Below are positions 51,835-61,451 of a stretch of DNA of 64,000 nt, piece by piece; position 1 is the first letter of the stretch; each line of letters starts with the position of its first letter. The notes beneath the pieces were generated by a model. That model searched no databases. It was given only the letters and a program-made list of their open reading frames with translations, and was not told where the DNA came from. Location of the stretch: contig NZ_JAFFHZ010000001.1 of the NCBI RefSeq assembly GCF_017052585.1, positions 4,216,001 to 4,280,000 on the forward strand, read 5' to 3'. The stretch is from Paenibacillus apiarius. Its GTDB lineage: Bacteria > Bacillota > Bacilli > Paenibacillales > Paenibacillaceae. A program made the position numbers and the translations under genes.

Positions 51835-53652
51835 ATGACGGAACTGCTGTCACGACAAAAGAAAATTCGCAATTTTTGTATTATTGCGCATATTGATCAC
51901 GGGAAGTCTACACTTGCCGATCGGATTTTGGAATACACCGGGGCGTTGACGTCCCGCGAAATGCAGGCCCAAGTGCTCGACAAAATGGACTTGGAACGTG
52001 AACGGGGCATTACGATTAAGCTGCAGGCGGTTCGCTTGAGCTATAAAGCGGACGACGGCGAGGAATATATTTTGAACCTGATTGACACGCCGGGACACGT
52101 CGACTTTACGTATGAGGTATCCCGCAGCTTGGCCGCGTGCGAAGGCGCTTTGCTTGTCGTCGACGCCGCACAGGGCATCGAGGCGCAGACATTGGCGAAC
52201 GTCTATCTTGCGCTGGATAACGATCTCGAAATATTGCCGGTTATCAACAAGATTGATCTGCCGAGCGCAGAGCCTGATCGCGTCAAGCAGGAAATCGAGG
52301 ATGTAATCGGACTCGATTGCTCGGAAGCGGTCCATGCATCTGCCAAAGCGGGCATCGGCATCAAGGAAATACTGGAACAGGTCGTCCAGAAGGTGCCATC
52401 GCCGACGGGCAATCCGGAGGAGCCGTTGAAGGCGCTCATCTTCGACTCGCACTACGATCCTTACAAGGGCGTCATTGTCTACGTGCGTGTCGTGGATGGA
52501 GCCATTCGCTCCGGCAGCAAGATTAAGATGATGGCGACGGGCAAGACCTTCGAGGTTATCGAGGTCGGCGCCTTCAAGCCGAGTATGACGATTGTGGACG
52601 AATTGAACGTCGGGGATGTCGGCTTTATCGTTGCGGGGATTAAGAACGTGGGCGACACCCGCGTCGGGGATACGGTGACGGATGCGAAGAAGCCGACGCT
52701 GGAACCGCTGCCGGGCTATCGCCGCATCAATCCGATGGTATTCTGCGGTCTGTATCCGATCGAGACCTCGGACTACAATGATTTGCGGGAAGCGCTCGAG
52801 AAGCTGCAATTGAACGACGCTTCGCTTACGTTCGAGCCGGAAACGTCTTCAGCGCTTGGCTTTGGTTTCCGTTGCGGATTTTTGGGTTTGCTGCACATGG
52901 AGATTATCCAAGAGCGCATCGAGCGCGAATTCAACATTCCGCTCATTACGACGGCGCCAAGCGTAATTTACCGCGTCACATTGACGAATGGCACAACGCT
53001 CGATATTGACAACCCGTCCAATTATCCGGAGCAGGGCAAGCTCGAGTATGTCGAAGAGCCATTTGTCAAAGCTTCCATTATCGTGCCGAACGATTTTGTC
53101 GGAGCTGTAATGGAGCTCTGCCAAGGCAAACGCGGCGAATTCGTCGACATGCAATATTTGGACACGACGCGTGTTACCATTACGTATCAGATTCCGCTCG
53201 CAGAGATCGTTTACGATTTCTTTGACCAACTCAAGTCGAATACGAAAGGCTATGCTTCGTTCGATTATGAGCTGTCGGGATACCGGAAGTCCAATCTGGT
53301 GAAGATGGATATATTGCTGAACGGCGAGCAGGTCGATGCTTTGTCCGTCATCGTGCACCGCGACCGTGCGCACAATCGGGGCAAGCTCATTTGCGAGAAG
53401 CTGCGTGAGTTGATTCCGCGCCAAATGTTCGAGGTGCCGGTGCAAGCAGCCGTAGGAACGAAGATTATGGCCCGCGAAACGGTTAAGGCGATGCGCAAGA
53501 ACGTGCTTGCGAAATGTTACGGCGGTGACATTTCCCGTAAGCGCAAGCTGCTGGAGAAGCAGAAAGAAGGGAAGAAGCGCATGAAGCAGGTCGGCAGCGT
53601 CGAGGTGCCGCAAGAAGCATTCATGGCTGTTTTGAAAATTGATGACAAGTAA
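51835..53652 (+). CDS. lepA: Elongation factor 4 (LepA), ribosomal GTPase
   Basis: The 605-residue translational GTPase has G1 [11 protein letters not shown]2 RGITIK, G3 DTPGHVDF, G4 NKIDLP and the LepA-specific C-terminus ([37 protein letters not shown]). LepA acts on stalled or misassembled ribosomes. The start at 51835 ([14 protein letters not shown]) is chosen by homology; the ribosome site (GGGGG / GGA) is weak. Confidence 0.97.
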   Translation: MTELLSRQKKIRNFCIIAHIDHGKSTLADRILEYTGALTSREMQAQVLDKMDLERERGITIKLQAVRLSYKADDGEEYILNLIDTPGHVDFTYEVSRSLAACEGALLVVDAAQGIEAQTLANVYLALDNDLEILPVINKIDLPSAEPDRVKQEIEDVIGLDCSEAVHASAKAGIGIKEILEQVVQKVPSPTGNPEEPLKALIFDSHYDPYKGVIVYVRVVDGAIRSGSKIKMMATGKTFEVIEVGAFKPSMTIVDELNVGDVGFIVAGIKNVGDTRVGDTVTDAKKPTLEPLPGYRRINPMVFCGLYPIETSDYNDLREALEKLQLNDASLTFEPETSSALGFGFRCGFLGLLHMEIIQERIEREFNIPLITTAPSVIYRVTLTNGTTLDIDNPSNYPEQGKLEYVEEPFVKASIIVPNDFVGAVMELCQGKRGEFVDMQYLDTTRVTITYQIPLAEIVYDFFDQLKSNTKGYASFDYELSGYRKSNLVKMDILLNGEQVDALSVIVHRDRAHNRGKLICEKLRELIPRQMFEVPVQAAVGTKIMARETVKAMRKNVLAKCYGGDISRKRKLLEKQKEGKKRMKQVGSVEVPQEAFMAVLKIDDK

Positions 53653-53660
53653 GTGAAGGG

Positions 53661-53685
53661 GAGGAGGCGGTCGCCTCCTCTTTTT
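53661..53685 (+). terminator. Intrinsic terminator after lepA
   Basis: GAGGAGGCG and CGCCTCCTC form a 9-bp stem with a two-base loop, followed by five T. The tight loop would fray to four bases. Confidence 0.9.
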
Positions 53686-53756
53686 AATAGATGCGGATCC
53701 AAAATTGTCCTATAGATCGTGAATTGATTTAGCGATACGAAAGGAGGGTTCTCGCC

Positions 53757-54959
53757 ATGTCGGCGAATCAACCTTCATCACAACTACAAGCTTTTCCAGC
53801 TCATGCTCCACGTGCGCTGTATATTCATATTCCATTTTGCACGAACAAATGCTTTTATTGCGACTTTAATTCGTATGTGTTGAAAGGCCAGCCGGTAATG
53901 GATTACTTGCGGGCGATGGAGCTTGAAATGAAGCATACGGCAGAGCAATGTCCTCCAGCTGAAATTGACACGATCTTTGTCGGCGGCGGAACACCTACCG
54001 TATTGAAGCCGGATCAAATGGCTTATTTTCTCGATTCGGTGCGGAACGCGTTCCCGAGCTGGAGTGAGCAGATTGAATTCAGCATGGAAGCCAATCCAGG
54101 CACGACGGATATCGAGAAGCTGCGCGTCATGCATGCAGGCGGCGTGAATCGGATAAGCTTCGGCGTGCAGTCATTCAACAATAATCTGCTGCACGAAATC
54201 GGACGGATTCATAACACGGACGATGTGTACCGCAGTATTGAGAATGCGAAGGCGGCTGGCTTTGACAACATGTCCATCGATCTGATGTTCGGGCTGCCGA
54301 ATCAGACGGTGGAGATGCTGGAGCACAGCGTAGAGAAAGCGCTGGAGCTCGATTTGCCGCATTTGTCCATATACAGCTTGAAGGTGGAGGAAAATACGCT
54401 CTTTCATGCGATGTACCATCGCAATGAGCTGCCGCTTCCAAGCGAAGAAGACGAGCTTGAAATGTACATGATTATTATGGAGCGCATGAAAGCGGCTGGT
54501 TACATCCAATACGAAATCAGCAATTTTGCGAAGCCCGGCTATGAGAGCCGCCATAACACGACGTATTGGCGCAATGAAGATTATTATGGTATCGGGGCGG
54601 GTGCGCACGGCTATGCAAAAAGAGAGCGGCATTTGAACATCAAAGGGGTTACGCCTTATGTGGAGGCCTGCCGCAGCGGGTTGCCGCGCCTGGATACTTT
54701 TCGCATAGACGAGGCCGAGGCGATGGAGGATTTCATGATGGTCGGCCTGCGCTTGCTCGAAGGAGTAAGCAGCGATCGCTTTGCGGAGCAGTTCGGAGGG
54801 GCGCTGCTTGATAAAGTGTTCGCGGCTCCGCTCAAACGGCTGTTGAAGCAAGGATTGATTGAAGTGACACCGACAGGCTACCGGTTGACCGAGCAAGGGT
54901 TGCTGTTCGGGAATGATGTATTCGGCTCCTTTGTGGGCTTGCTGAGCAATGGGGAGTGA
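53757..54959 (+). CDS. hemW: HemW, radical SAM haem chaperone
   Basis: The 400-residue radical SAM protein has the cluster motif HIPFCTNKCFYCDF (C-X3-C-X2-C), the glycine motif FVGGGTPTVL and the HemN-type C-terminal winged-helix region (FAEQFGGALLDKVFAAPLKR). HemW (often annotated hemN) delivers haem rather than acting as coproporphyrinogen dehydrogenase; the C-X3-C-X2-C form without the extra HemN Cys supports HemW. The start at 53757 follows GGAGGG. Confidence 0.94.
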   Translation: MSANQPSSQLQAFPAHAPRALYIHIPFCTNKCFYCDFNSYVLKGQPVMDYLRAMELEMKHTAEQCPPAEIDTIFVGGGTPTVLKPDQMAYFLDSVRNAFPSWSEQIEFSMEANPGTTDIEKLRVMHAGGVNRISFGVQSFNNNLLHEIGRIHNTDDVYRSIENAKAAGFDNMSIDLMFGLPNQTVEMLEHSVEKALELDLPHLSIYSLKVEENTLFHAMYHRNELPLPSEEDELEMYMIIMERMKAAGYIQYEISNFAKPGYESRHNTTYWRNEDYYGIGAGAHGYAKRERHLNIKGVTPYVEACRSGLPRLDTFRIDEAEAMEDFMMVGLRLLEGVSSDRFAEQFGGALLDKVFAAPLKRLLKQGLIEVTPTGYRLTEQGLLFGNDVFGSFVGLLSNGE

Positions 54960-55032
54960 ACGTGAGAGCAACCTTGGTCCATAGCTTGAAGCGGAGGCTG
55001 TACTTGCGCTCACAATAACCTTCTAACAACAA

Positions 55033-55097
55033 AATGTCGCTGTCACGATAGTAGTGCTGTGCCGCAAGGGCAGGCAATATCGTGCGGCGGCATTTTT
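55033..55097 (+). terminator. Hairpin terminator after hemW
   Basis: ATGTCGCTGTCACGATA pairs with TATCGTGCGGCGGCAT with two mismatches, and ATTTTTA follows. An internal CTGTGCC / GGCAG stem is possible. Confidence 0.7.
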
Positions 55098-55131
55098 ATA
55101 TCCTCAATCCTATCTCGCTATAATCGATCGA

Positions 55132-55314
55132 TTAACGCTTCATTACCATGCGCACGAACAACGAAACAGCTAAAGCCATGCAGAACGACCCGAACAAAAG
55201 GCCGAGAAAGGTGACGATGACTATGCCTGGAGTCGCATGATATATTTGAGGAATAACCAACATTGTGCTGATAACCGTAAAAAAAATAGTTAAGATCCCA
55301 ATTCGTTTTTTCAT
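55132..55314 (-). CDS. Small two-span membrane protein
   Basis: The 60-residue product starts MKKRIGILTIFFTVISTMLV, has a second hydrophobic segment (VIVTFLGLLFGSFCMALAVS) and ends in basic residues. AAGGTGA lies about nine bases before the start at 55314. I do not recognise the family. It is a lone minus-strand gene between hemW and the GNAT gene. Confidence 0.55.
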   Translation of the reverse strand: MKKRIGILTIFFTVISTMLVIPQIYHATPGIVIVTFLGLLFGSFCMALAVSLFVRMVMKR

Positions 55315-55507
55315 AAGAAAAATCACCTTACCTTATCGATGTAAATGAGCATGCTTAGTATGTCCAGAACGAAGGCAGGCATGTACTCGGAACGATCAAG
55401 GCGTCAAGTGCTTTCCAGGTAAAATAATCCTTGATAATCTATGCATGCTGATGTATATTCATACATAAACGTTATGTGAGTTACATCACGCGCGGAGGGA
55501 AAGCACG

Positions 55508-55969
55508 ATGACGGCCATGGTAAGAAAGGCGACGCCAGACGATATTGATAAGTTATTTGAACTTATACAGCATTATGCAGAGCAAGGAATCATGCTTCCG
55601 CGTTCGCGGCACATTCTTGAGAAGCAGCTGGAGCATTTTGTCGTCGCCGAGTTAAGCGGACAACTGGTTGGCTGCGGCTCGCTGTGCCAACTTGGCAGCG
55701 ACCTTGTCGAAATTCGCTCGCTCGGCATTACACCGGAACATAAAGGCAAGGGAATCGGTTCTCTGCTTGTTGACGAGCTTATGGCCGCGGCAAAAGAAAG
55801 GGCAATACCGAAGGTGATGGCATTGACGTACGAGGCCAAATTTTTTCAGAAGAACGGCTTTGACATCGTGCAAAAGGAAATATTCCCGGAGAAAGTATGG
55901 ACCGATTGCGTTCATTGCAAAAAACGGGATTGCTGCGATGAAATCGCAGTGCTCAAAGTACTGAACTGA
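55508..55969 (+). CDS. GNAT-family N-acetyltransferase (ArgA-like)
   Basis: The 153-residue GNAT protein has the acetyl-CoA loop ITPEHKGKGIGSLLVDELM and the strand VMALTYEAKFFQKNGFDIV. The C-terminus WTDCVHCKKRDCCDEIAVLK is Cys-rich and resembles the short ArgA-type acetyltransferases that make N-acetylglutamate. It lies just before the hrcA promoter and ends at the -35 box. Substrate assignment is tentative. Confidence 0.85.
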   Translation: MTAMVRKATPDDIDKLFELIQHYAEQGIMLPRSRHILEKQLEHFVVAELSGQLVGCGSLCQLGSDLVEIRSLGITPEHKGKGIGSLLVDELMAAAKERAIPKVMALTYEAKFFQKNGFDIVQKEIFPEKVWTDCVHCKKRDCCDEIAVLKVLN

Positions 55970-55970
55970 C

Positions 55971-56038
55971 TTGACAATCGTCTTGTCCGTTTGGTATTTT
56001 TGTTATATCGGTTAGCACTCGACTATGATGAGTGCTAA
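55971..56038 (+). promoter_or_regulatory. Heat-shock promoter and perfect CIRCE operator of the hrcA operon
   Basis: TTGACA at 55971-55976 and TATTTT at 55995-56000 form a sigma-A promoter. It is followed by CIRCE: TTAGCACTC (56012-56020), nine bases, GAGTGCTAA (56030-56038), an exact match to the consensus. HrcA binding here represses the whole hrcA-chaperonin-grpE-dnaK-dnaJ operon. Confidence 0.97.
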
Positions 56039-56074
56039 CGACCTGGGACAACAAGAAAATGAGGAGGGATGCGC

Positions 56075-57103
56075 ATGTTGACGGAACGCCAACGCATGAT
56101 ATTGAACGCCATCGTAGATGATTATATTCGTTCCGCGGAACCTGTCGGTTCACGCAGCATTTCGAAACGGGGCGATGTCGGCTATAGCCCGGCTACGATT
56201 CGAAATGAAATGGCCGATTTGGAAGAACTCGGGTTTCTTGAGCAGCCGCACACGTCTGCAGGGCGCATTCCATCCCATAAAGGCTATCGTTATTATGTGG
56301 ACCATCTCGTCCGCTTGGATAATTTATCGACCGATGAGGTCGGGCGGTTGAAATCGGTATTTGCCGAAAAAATTACAGCTATGGAAGAAATTGTGCAGCA
56401 TACAGCTTCCATTCTGTCACAGCTTACGAACTACACGTCGATTGCGCTTGGGCCCGAGGTGTTCAACGCATCGCTTCGCCATTTTCAATTGCTGCCGCTC
56501 AATGAAGAGACGGCAGTGGCCATCGTTGTAACGAATACCGGCCATGTCGAGAACAAGACAGTGCCTATTCCGCCGGGCATTTCCGCGTCCGAGCTGGAGA
56601 AGGTCGTCAATGTGCTGAATGCGAAGCTTGTCGGCGTGCCGCTCTTTAAGCTGCGCGCTCAGTTATATAGTGAAATCGGGCAAGAATTGAGCAAATATGT
56701 GTCTCACGTGCAAGAGATGATGACGATGGTCGAGAGCATTCTCGCCGACGACAGCTCGCACCGGGAAGTGTACTTGAGCGGGACGACCAATATACTTGCA
56801 CAGCCGGAGTTCCAGGACGTTGACAAAATCAAGACGATTTGGGAGCTGCTTGAAGAGACGCCGGCTTTGATTAAAGTTGTCGGCTCTGCGCCAACGGGAA
56901 TTCAAGTCCGCATCGGGCAAGAAAATTTGCATGAAGCGATCTCGAATTGCAGCATGATTACGGCAACCTATACGATTGACGGGCAGACCCTTGGAACGAT
57001 TGGCGTATTGGGGCCGACGCGAATGGAGTACGGGAAGGTCATTAATATGATGAATCATTTATCAGGGCAATTGGCTCTGTTCATGCGGCGTTGGTATAGA
57101 TGA
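56075..57103 (+). CDS. hrcA: Heat-inducible transcription repressor HrcA
   Basis: HrcA represses class I heat-shock genes by binding CIRCE and needs GroE for activity in Bacillus. The 342-residue protein has the N-terminal winged helix (EPVGSRSISKRGDVGYSPAT, IRNEMADLEELGFLEQPHTS, AGRIPSHKGYRYYVD) and the C-terminal GAF-like domain ending IGVLGPTRMEYGKVINMMNH. The ATG at 56075 is six bases after GAGGAGGG; an ATG at 56069 is too close to that site. Confidence 0.97.
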   Translation: MLTERQRMILNAIVDDYIRSAEPVGSRSISKRGDVGYSPATIRNEMADLEELGFLEQPHTSAGRIPSHKGYRYYVDHLVRLDNLSTDEVGRLKSVFAEKITAMEEIVQHTASILSQLTNYTSIALGPEVFNASLRHFQLLPLNEETAVAIVVTNTGHVENKTVPIPPGISASELEKVVNVLNAKLVGVPLFKLRAQLYSEIGQELSKYVSHVQEMMTMVESILADDSSHREVYLSGTTNILAQPEFQDVDKIKTIWELLEETPALIKVVGSAPTGIQVRIGQENLHEAISNCSMITATYTIDGQTLGTIGVLGPTRMEYGKVINMMNHLSGQLALFMRRWYR

Positions 57104-57140
57104 CGCCAATGCATGATGATAAGGGAAGGGGCGCCCGAGG

Positions 57141-58745
57141 ATGACTCAAGGAAACGGACAAGTGCAAGAGACCGAGGAGCGCTACGCGACGCTCCTGAAC
57201 AATGCCGGTGCCGTGCGTGCGCTGTGCGCGGCCGTAGAAGGCACCTTGGGTCCGAAAGGCTTGGACGTGATGCTTGTCGGCGGGAACGGGGACGTCATCA
57301 TTACGAATGACGGAGTGACCATCTTGGAGAAGATGGACGTGTCCCACCCGGCGGCGAAGCTGCTCATTCAAGTCGCGCGCGCGCAGCAGAACGAAGTCGG
57401 AGACGGCACGACGACGGCGACGGTGCTCGCTGGCGCGCTCGTGCAGGAGGGCGTGGCCCAAGTGACGAAGGGCGTTCCGGCCGCGAAAGTGGTCACTGGC
57501 TTAATGCAGGGCATTGCCGCCGCCACGGAAGCGCTCAGGAAGCGTGCGGTTCGTCTGGAAGGCTGGGATGACGAACGTCTGCGCCGCGCCGTACATATAG
57601 CAGGGCGAGAGCAGGAGGACATTGTCCGGCTGGTGCTTGAGGCCGGACAGGCGGTGGGCTGGGAACAGCTGCAGGATCCGTATTACCGCTTCGCCGAGAC
57701 GATAGTAGCGCATGAGAAGGCGAAGAACGAATGGTTCCACGGCGTCATCCTGAAGCAGAAGCCGCTGCAGCGGGATTGGCTTCCCGAGCGCAATTGCTGC
57801 CGCGTGCTGGTGCTGCAGGACAGCTTGGAGCCTGATGCGCTCGATGAGCAGCTGCTGACGACGGAGGCCGGCTTCCAGCAGTATATGACGCATCGCGGCG
57901 TATTTATGCAGCGGCTTGCGCAGCTGCACGAGCTGGGCGTCGGCTTCATCGTGCTGGAACGCGGCATCCATCCGGAAGCGGAACAATTCTGCTTGGACCA
58001 CGATATGATGGTCGTGCAGCGCGTTAGCCGCGCGGATATTGCGCGCGTCTGCCGCTTGACGGGCGGCAAGCCCCTCAAGCGCGCGGCGCTCGCGAAGGAC
58101 GCCGCGGTGCTGGAGCCGCTGCTCGGCCGCACCGCCTGCGTGCGCTACGATGAGCGCCTCGAGCGCGTGCGCCTGTATGCCCCGGACTCGCCGGGACATA
58201 CAGGCACTGCAGACGCAGCCGTCTCCGGCACGGAGCCGGCTGCGCCGCGGCGCGCGCAGGTGACGCTTATCGTGGGCGCCAGCACGCGCGAGGTCGTGGG
58301 CGAGCGGGCGCGCATCGCCCAGGACGCGGCCGCGGCGCTGCAGGCTGCCGTGCAGGGCGGCGTGCTGCCGGGCGGCGGCACGACGGAGCTGGCGCTCTCC
58401 TACCGGCTCGAGCGCTATCGCGAGACGGTGCGCGGCATGGAAGCCTTCGGCATCGCCGCAGTCGCACAGGCGCTCCGCAAGCCGATGGCGCAAATTGTGC
58501 TGAACGCAGGCTTCAACCCGCTGGAGAAGCTGGAAGAAGCCAGAGCCGCGCAGATGACGGAAGGCAGCGATGCCATCGGCATCGATTGCGACAGCGGAGC
58601 GCTGATGGACTATTCCCGCGCCGGCATATTCGATCCGGCGACGGTGAAGCTGCACGCCTTGCATGCGGCGGGAGAAGTGGCCGCAGCCGTGCTCCGCATT
58701 CACACCGTGATAAAAATGAAGCCCGATGCACCGACGTCGGCTTGA
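57141..58745 (+). CDS. Archaeal-type (group III, thermosome-like) chaperonin
   Basis: The 534-residue protein is a Cpn60/TCP-1 chaperonin of the archaeal kind. Supporting motifs are LGPKGLDVML, VIITNDGVTILEKMDVSHPA and NEVGDGTTTATVLAGALVQE. An Asp in the region before VLPGGGTTELALSYRL matches the second catalytic Asp, and MEAFGIAAVAQALRKPMAQI and NAGFNPLEKL are thermosome-like. Most Firmicutes have only GroEL, whose gene is elsewhere. Related chaperonins are known in dnaK operons of some Firmicutes such as Carboxydothermus. It lies 37 bases after hrcA and before grpE, so it is under CIRCE control. GC content rises in its second half. Client proteins are unknown. Confidence 0.9.
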   Translation: MTQGNGQVQETEERYATLLNNAGAVRALCAAVEGTLGPKGLDVMLVGGNGDVIITNDGVTILEKMDVSHPAAKLLIQVARAQQNEVGDGTTTATVLAGALVQEGVAQVTKGVPAAKVVTGLMQGIAAATEALRKRAVRLEGWDDERLRRAVHIAGREQEDIVRLVLEAGQAVGWEQLQDPYYRFAETIVAHEKAKNEWFHGVILKQKPLQRDWLPERNCCRVLVLQDSLEPDALDEQLLTTEAGFQQYMTHRGVFMQRLAQLHELGVGFIVLERGIHPEAEQFCLDHDMMVVQRVSRADIARVCRLTGGKPLKRAALAKDAAVLEPLLGRTACVRYDERLERVRLYAPDSPGHTGTADAAVSGTEPAAPRRAQVTLIVGASTREVVGERARIAQDAAAALQAAVQGGVLPGGGTTELALSYRLERYRETVRGMEAFGIAAVAQALRKPMAQIVLNAGFNPLEKLEEARAAQMTEGSDAIGIDCDSGALMDYSRAGIFDPATVKLHALHAAGEVAAAVLRIHTVIKMKPDAPTSA

Positions 58746-58809
58746 ACATGTTGAAATGAAAGAAGATTAGAATCCGGTCCGGATTAATTACGAAGGGGAG
58801 GTGAAGGGG

Positions 58810-59427
58810 TTGAACCCAGAACAAGAAGAGATGAAAGTTACAGAAGAAGACATGCAGGCTACGGCTGTCCATGATGAACATAGCAATGAAGCAGATAATG
58901 ACGCCTCGGCTTCTGAAGCCTGCTCCGGCACGCAAACAGCAGGGGAAGGCAATAGGGCAGATGAGAGCAATCCGCTCCACACGGAGCTGCAGCAAGCGAA
59001 AGAACAGGCAGAAGAGCATTACCAGCGTTACTTGCGCACGCAGGCGGACTTTGACAACTTCCGCCGCCGCACGATGAAGGAGAAGGAAGACCTTGCGAAG
59101 TACGCTTCCGCGAAGGTCGTCACCGAGCTGCTGCCGGTGCTTGACAACTTCGAGCGCGCCCTCGCGACAGGCCAAGAGGCCAGCGAGACCGATTCGTTCG
59201 TCAAAGGCGTGGACATGATCTTCCGCCAAATCCAGCAAGTGATGGAGCAGGAAGGCGTGCAGCCGATGAACGCGGTAGGCGAGCCATTCAATCCGGAATA
59301 CCATCAAGCGATTATGCAGGTGGAATCGGATGAGTATGAAGAAGGCATCGTAGTGGAAGAAGTGCAGAAGGGCTATATGCTCAAAGACAAAGTGCTTCGT
59401 CCGGCAATGGTGAAAGTTAGCGGCTAG
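58810..59427 (+). CDS. grpE: GrpE, nucleotide exchange factor for DnaK
   Basis: GrpE releases ADP from DnaK. The 205-residue protein has a long acidic N-terminus (about 1-55), a coiled-coil (LQQAKEQAEEHYQRYLRTQA), the signature DFDNFRRRTMKEKEDL and a beta-rich C-terminal domain ending LKDKVLRPAMVKVSG. The start is TTG 58810, six bases after GGGGAGGTG; a GTG at 58801 lies inside that site. Confidence 0.95.
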   Translation: MNPEQEEMKVTEEDMQATAVHDEHSNEADNDASASEACSGTQTAGEGNRADESNPLHTELQQAKEQAEEHYQRYLRTQADFDNFRRRTMKEKEDLAKYASAKVVTELLPVLDNFERALATGQEASETDSFVKGVDMIFRQIQQVMEQEGVQPMNAVGEPFNPEYHQAIMQVESDEYEEGIVVEEVQKGYMLKDKVLRPAMVKVSG

Positions 59428-59525
59428 CTGCAGAGACGGGGCCTAGCTTCGATTATGCCGTAACCGTTAAGTTTAATATATTTTCATGATAAGCGAGTTA
59501 GCTAGTTGAGGAGGGTATTTATTTT

Positions 59526-61364
59526 ATGAGCAAAGTAATTGGTATTGACTTGGGAACAACAAACTCTTGCGTTGCAGTGATGGAGGGCGGCGAAGCGGTC
59601 GTCATCCCGAATCCGGAAGGCGCGCGCACGACTCCATCCGTTGTCGGCTTCAAAAAAGACGGCGAGCGCATCGTCGGTGAAACAGCGAAACGCCAAGCGA
59701 TTACGAACCCGGATCGCACGATTATGTCGATTAAGCGCCACATGGGCTCGACCCATAAGACATCGATTGATGGCAAAGACTACACGCCGCAAGAAATTTC
59801 CGCAATGATCTTGCAAAAGCTGAAATCTGACGCAGAAGCTTACTTGGGCCAACCGGTAACGCAAGCGGTTATTACGGTGCCTGCTTACTTCAATGACTCT
59901 CAGCGCCAAGCAACGAAGGATGCCGGCAAAGTCGCTGGCTTGGAAGTGCTTCGTATCGTGAACGAGCCGACAGCTGCGGCTTTGGCATACGGTGCAGACA
60001 AAGAAGGCGACCATACGATTCTGGTCTATGACTTGGGCGGCGGCACGTTCGACGTATCGATCCTTGAGCTCGGCGACGGCTTCTTCGAAGTAAAAGCGAC
60101 GAGCGGCGACAATAAATTGGGCGGTGACGATTTCGACCAAGTCATCATCGACTATCTTGCGGCTGAGTTCAACAAAGAACACGGCATTGACTTGAGAAAA
60201 GACAAAGCAGCAGTGCAACGTCTCAAAGATGCTGCCGAAAAAGCGAAAAAAGAATTGTCCGGCGTATTGACTTCGACGATCAGCTTGCCGTTCATCACGG
60301 TTGTTGACGGCGTGCCTCAGCACTTGGAAGTGAGCATGACACGGGCCAAATTCGAAGAATTGTCTGCGCATCTGGTAGAGCGCACGCTCGGACCGACTCG
60401 CCAAGCGATGCAAGATGCGGGCATGACGCCTGCCGACATCGACAAAATCGTTCTCGTCGGCGGTTCCACTCGTATTCCTGCCGTTCAGGAAGCGATTAAG
60501 AAGCTGACAGGCAAAGAGCCTCATAAAGGCGTCAATCCGGATGAGGTTGTAGCGTTGGGCGCGGCTGTGCAAGCGGGCGTATTGACAGGGGACGTGAAGG
60601 ATGTCGTATTGCTCGACGTGACTCCGCTCTCCCTCGGTATCGAAACGGCAGGCGGCGTGTTTACGAAGATGATCGAGCGTAATACGACGATCCCGACGAG
60701 CAAATCACAAATCTTCTCCACGTATGCCGACAGCCAAACGAGCGTAGAAATTCACGTTCTGCAAGGGGAGCGCTCCATGGCGGCGGACAATAAGACGCTG
60801 GGCCGCTTCATGCTGGCGGACATTCCTCCGGCGCCGCGCGGCGTACCGCAAATCGAAGTTACATTTGATATCGATGCGAACGGTATCGTAAAAGTGTCTG
60901 CGCTTGATAAAGGCACAGGCAAGAGCCAAAATATTACAATCACGTCTTCTAGCGGCTTGAACGACGAAGAAATCGATCGTATGATGAAGGAAGCAGAATT
61001 GCATGCTGAAGAAGACAAGAAACGCAAAGAAATGGTCGAAGTGAAGAACACGGCAGACCAATTGGTATATACAACCGAGAAGACGCTGAAAGATTTGGGA
61101 GACAAGGTCGAGCAAGCTGAGATCGATAAAGCGAACGCAGCGAAAGAAAAAGTGAAAACGGCACTTGAAAGCAACGATGCAGACCAAATCAAGGCGGCTA
61201 CAGAAGAACTGACGGAAATTGTCCAGCAGTTGTCCGTCAAGCTGTATGAGCAAGCTGCACAAGCGCAGCAGGCAGAGCAAGCGCAAGGCGCGCAAGACGG
61301 CGCAGCGAAGAAAGACAACGTCGTTGATGCAGATTACGAAGTCGTGGACGAAGACAAGAAATAA
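59526..61364 (+). CDS. dnaK: Chaperone protein DnaK (Hsp70)
   Basis: The 612-residue Hsp70 has the nucleotide-binding domain motifs [27 protein letters not shown] and [13 protein letters not shown]. The linker reads [12 protein letters not shown] and the C-terminal tail ends [12 protein letters not shown], typical for Gram-positive DnaK. The start at 59526 follows GAGGAGGG. The 98-base gap after grpE shows no further CIRCE or clear promoter. Confidence 0.98.
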   Translation: MSKVIGIDLGTTNSCVAVMEGGEAVVIPNPEGARTTPSVVGFKKDGERIVGETAKRQAITNPDRTIMSIKRHMGSTHKTSIDGKDYTPQEISAMILQKLKSDAEAYLGQPVTQAVITVPAYFNDSQRQATKDAGKVAGLEVLRIVNEPTAAALAYGADKEGDHTILVYDLGGGTFDVSILELGDGFFEVKATSGDNKLGGDDFDQVIIDYLAAEFNKEHGIDLRKDKAAVQRLKDAAEKAKKELSGVLTSTISLPFITVVDGVPQHLEVSMTRAKFEELSAHLVERTLGPTRQAMQDAGMTPADIDKIVLVGGSTRIPAVQEAIKKLTGKEPHKGVNPDEVVALGAAVQAGVLTGDVKDVVLLDVTPLSLGIETAGGVFTKMIERNTTIPTSKSQIFSTYADSQTSVEIHVLQGERSMAADNKTLGRFMLADIPPAPRGVPQIEVTFDIDANGIVKVSALDKGTGKSQNITITSSSGLNDEEIDRMMKEAELHAEEDKKRKEMVEVKNTADQLVYTTEKTLKDLGDKVEQAEIDKANAAKEKVKTALESNDADQIKAATEELTEIVQQLSVKLYEQAAQAQQAEQAQGAQDGAAKKDNVVDADYEVVDEDKK

Positions 61365-61377
61365 GCATTCGACGGTC

Positions 61378-61418
61378 AAGTCAAAGCCGGGGGCGACTCG
61401 GCTTTGACTTTCCTTTTG
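61378..61418 (+). terminator. Hairpin between dnaK and dnaJ
   Basis: AAGTCAAAGCCG (61378-61389) and CGGCTTTGACTT (61399-61410) form a perfect 12-bp stem with a nine-base loop. TCCTTTTGT follows. The T-run is interrupted, so it may act as a partial terminator or RNA processing/stability element that lowers dnaJ relative to dnaK. Confidence 0.7.
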
Positions 61419-61451
61419 TAATTCGTGCTACAAGTGTATGGGGGTGGAATG

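Noticed and set aside
57501..58703. A 400-codon open frame antisense to the chaperonin gene
   Set aside because: It arises from GC-rich codon bias and the composition is His/Arg-rich and non-protein-like.
57141..58745. Annotation of the chaperonin as GroEL
   Set aside because: No GroES gene is adjacent, the signature motifs are thermosome-like, and the gene sits in the dnaK operon.
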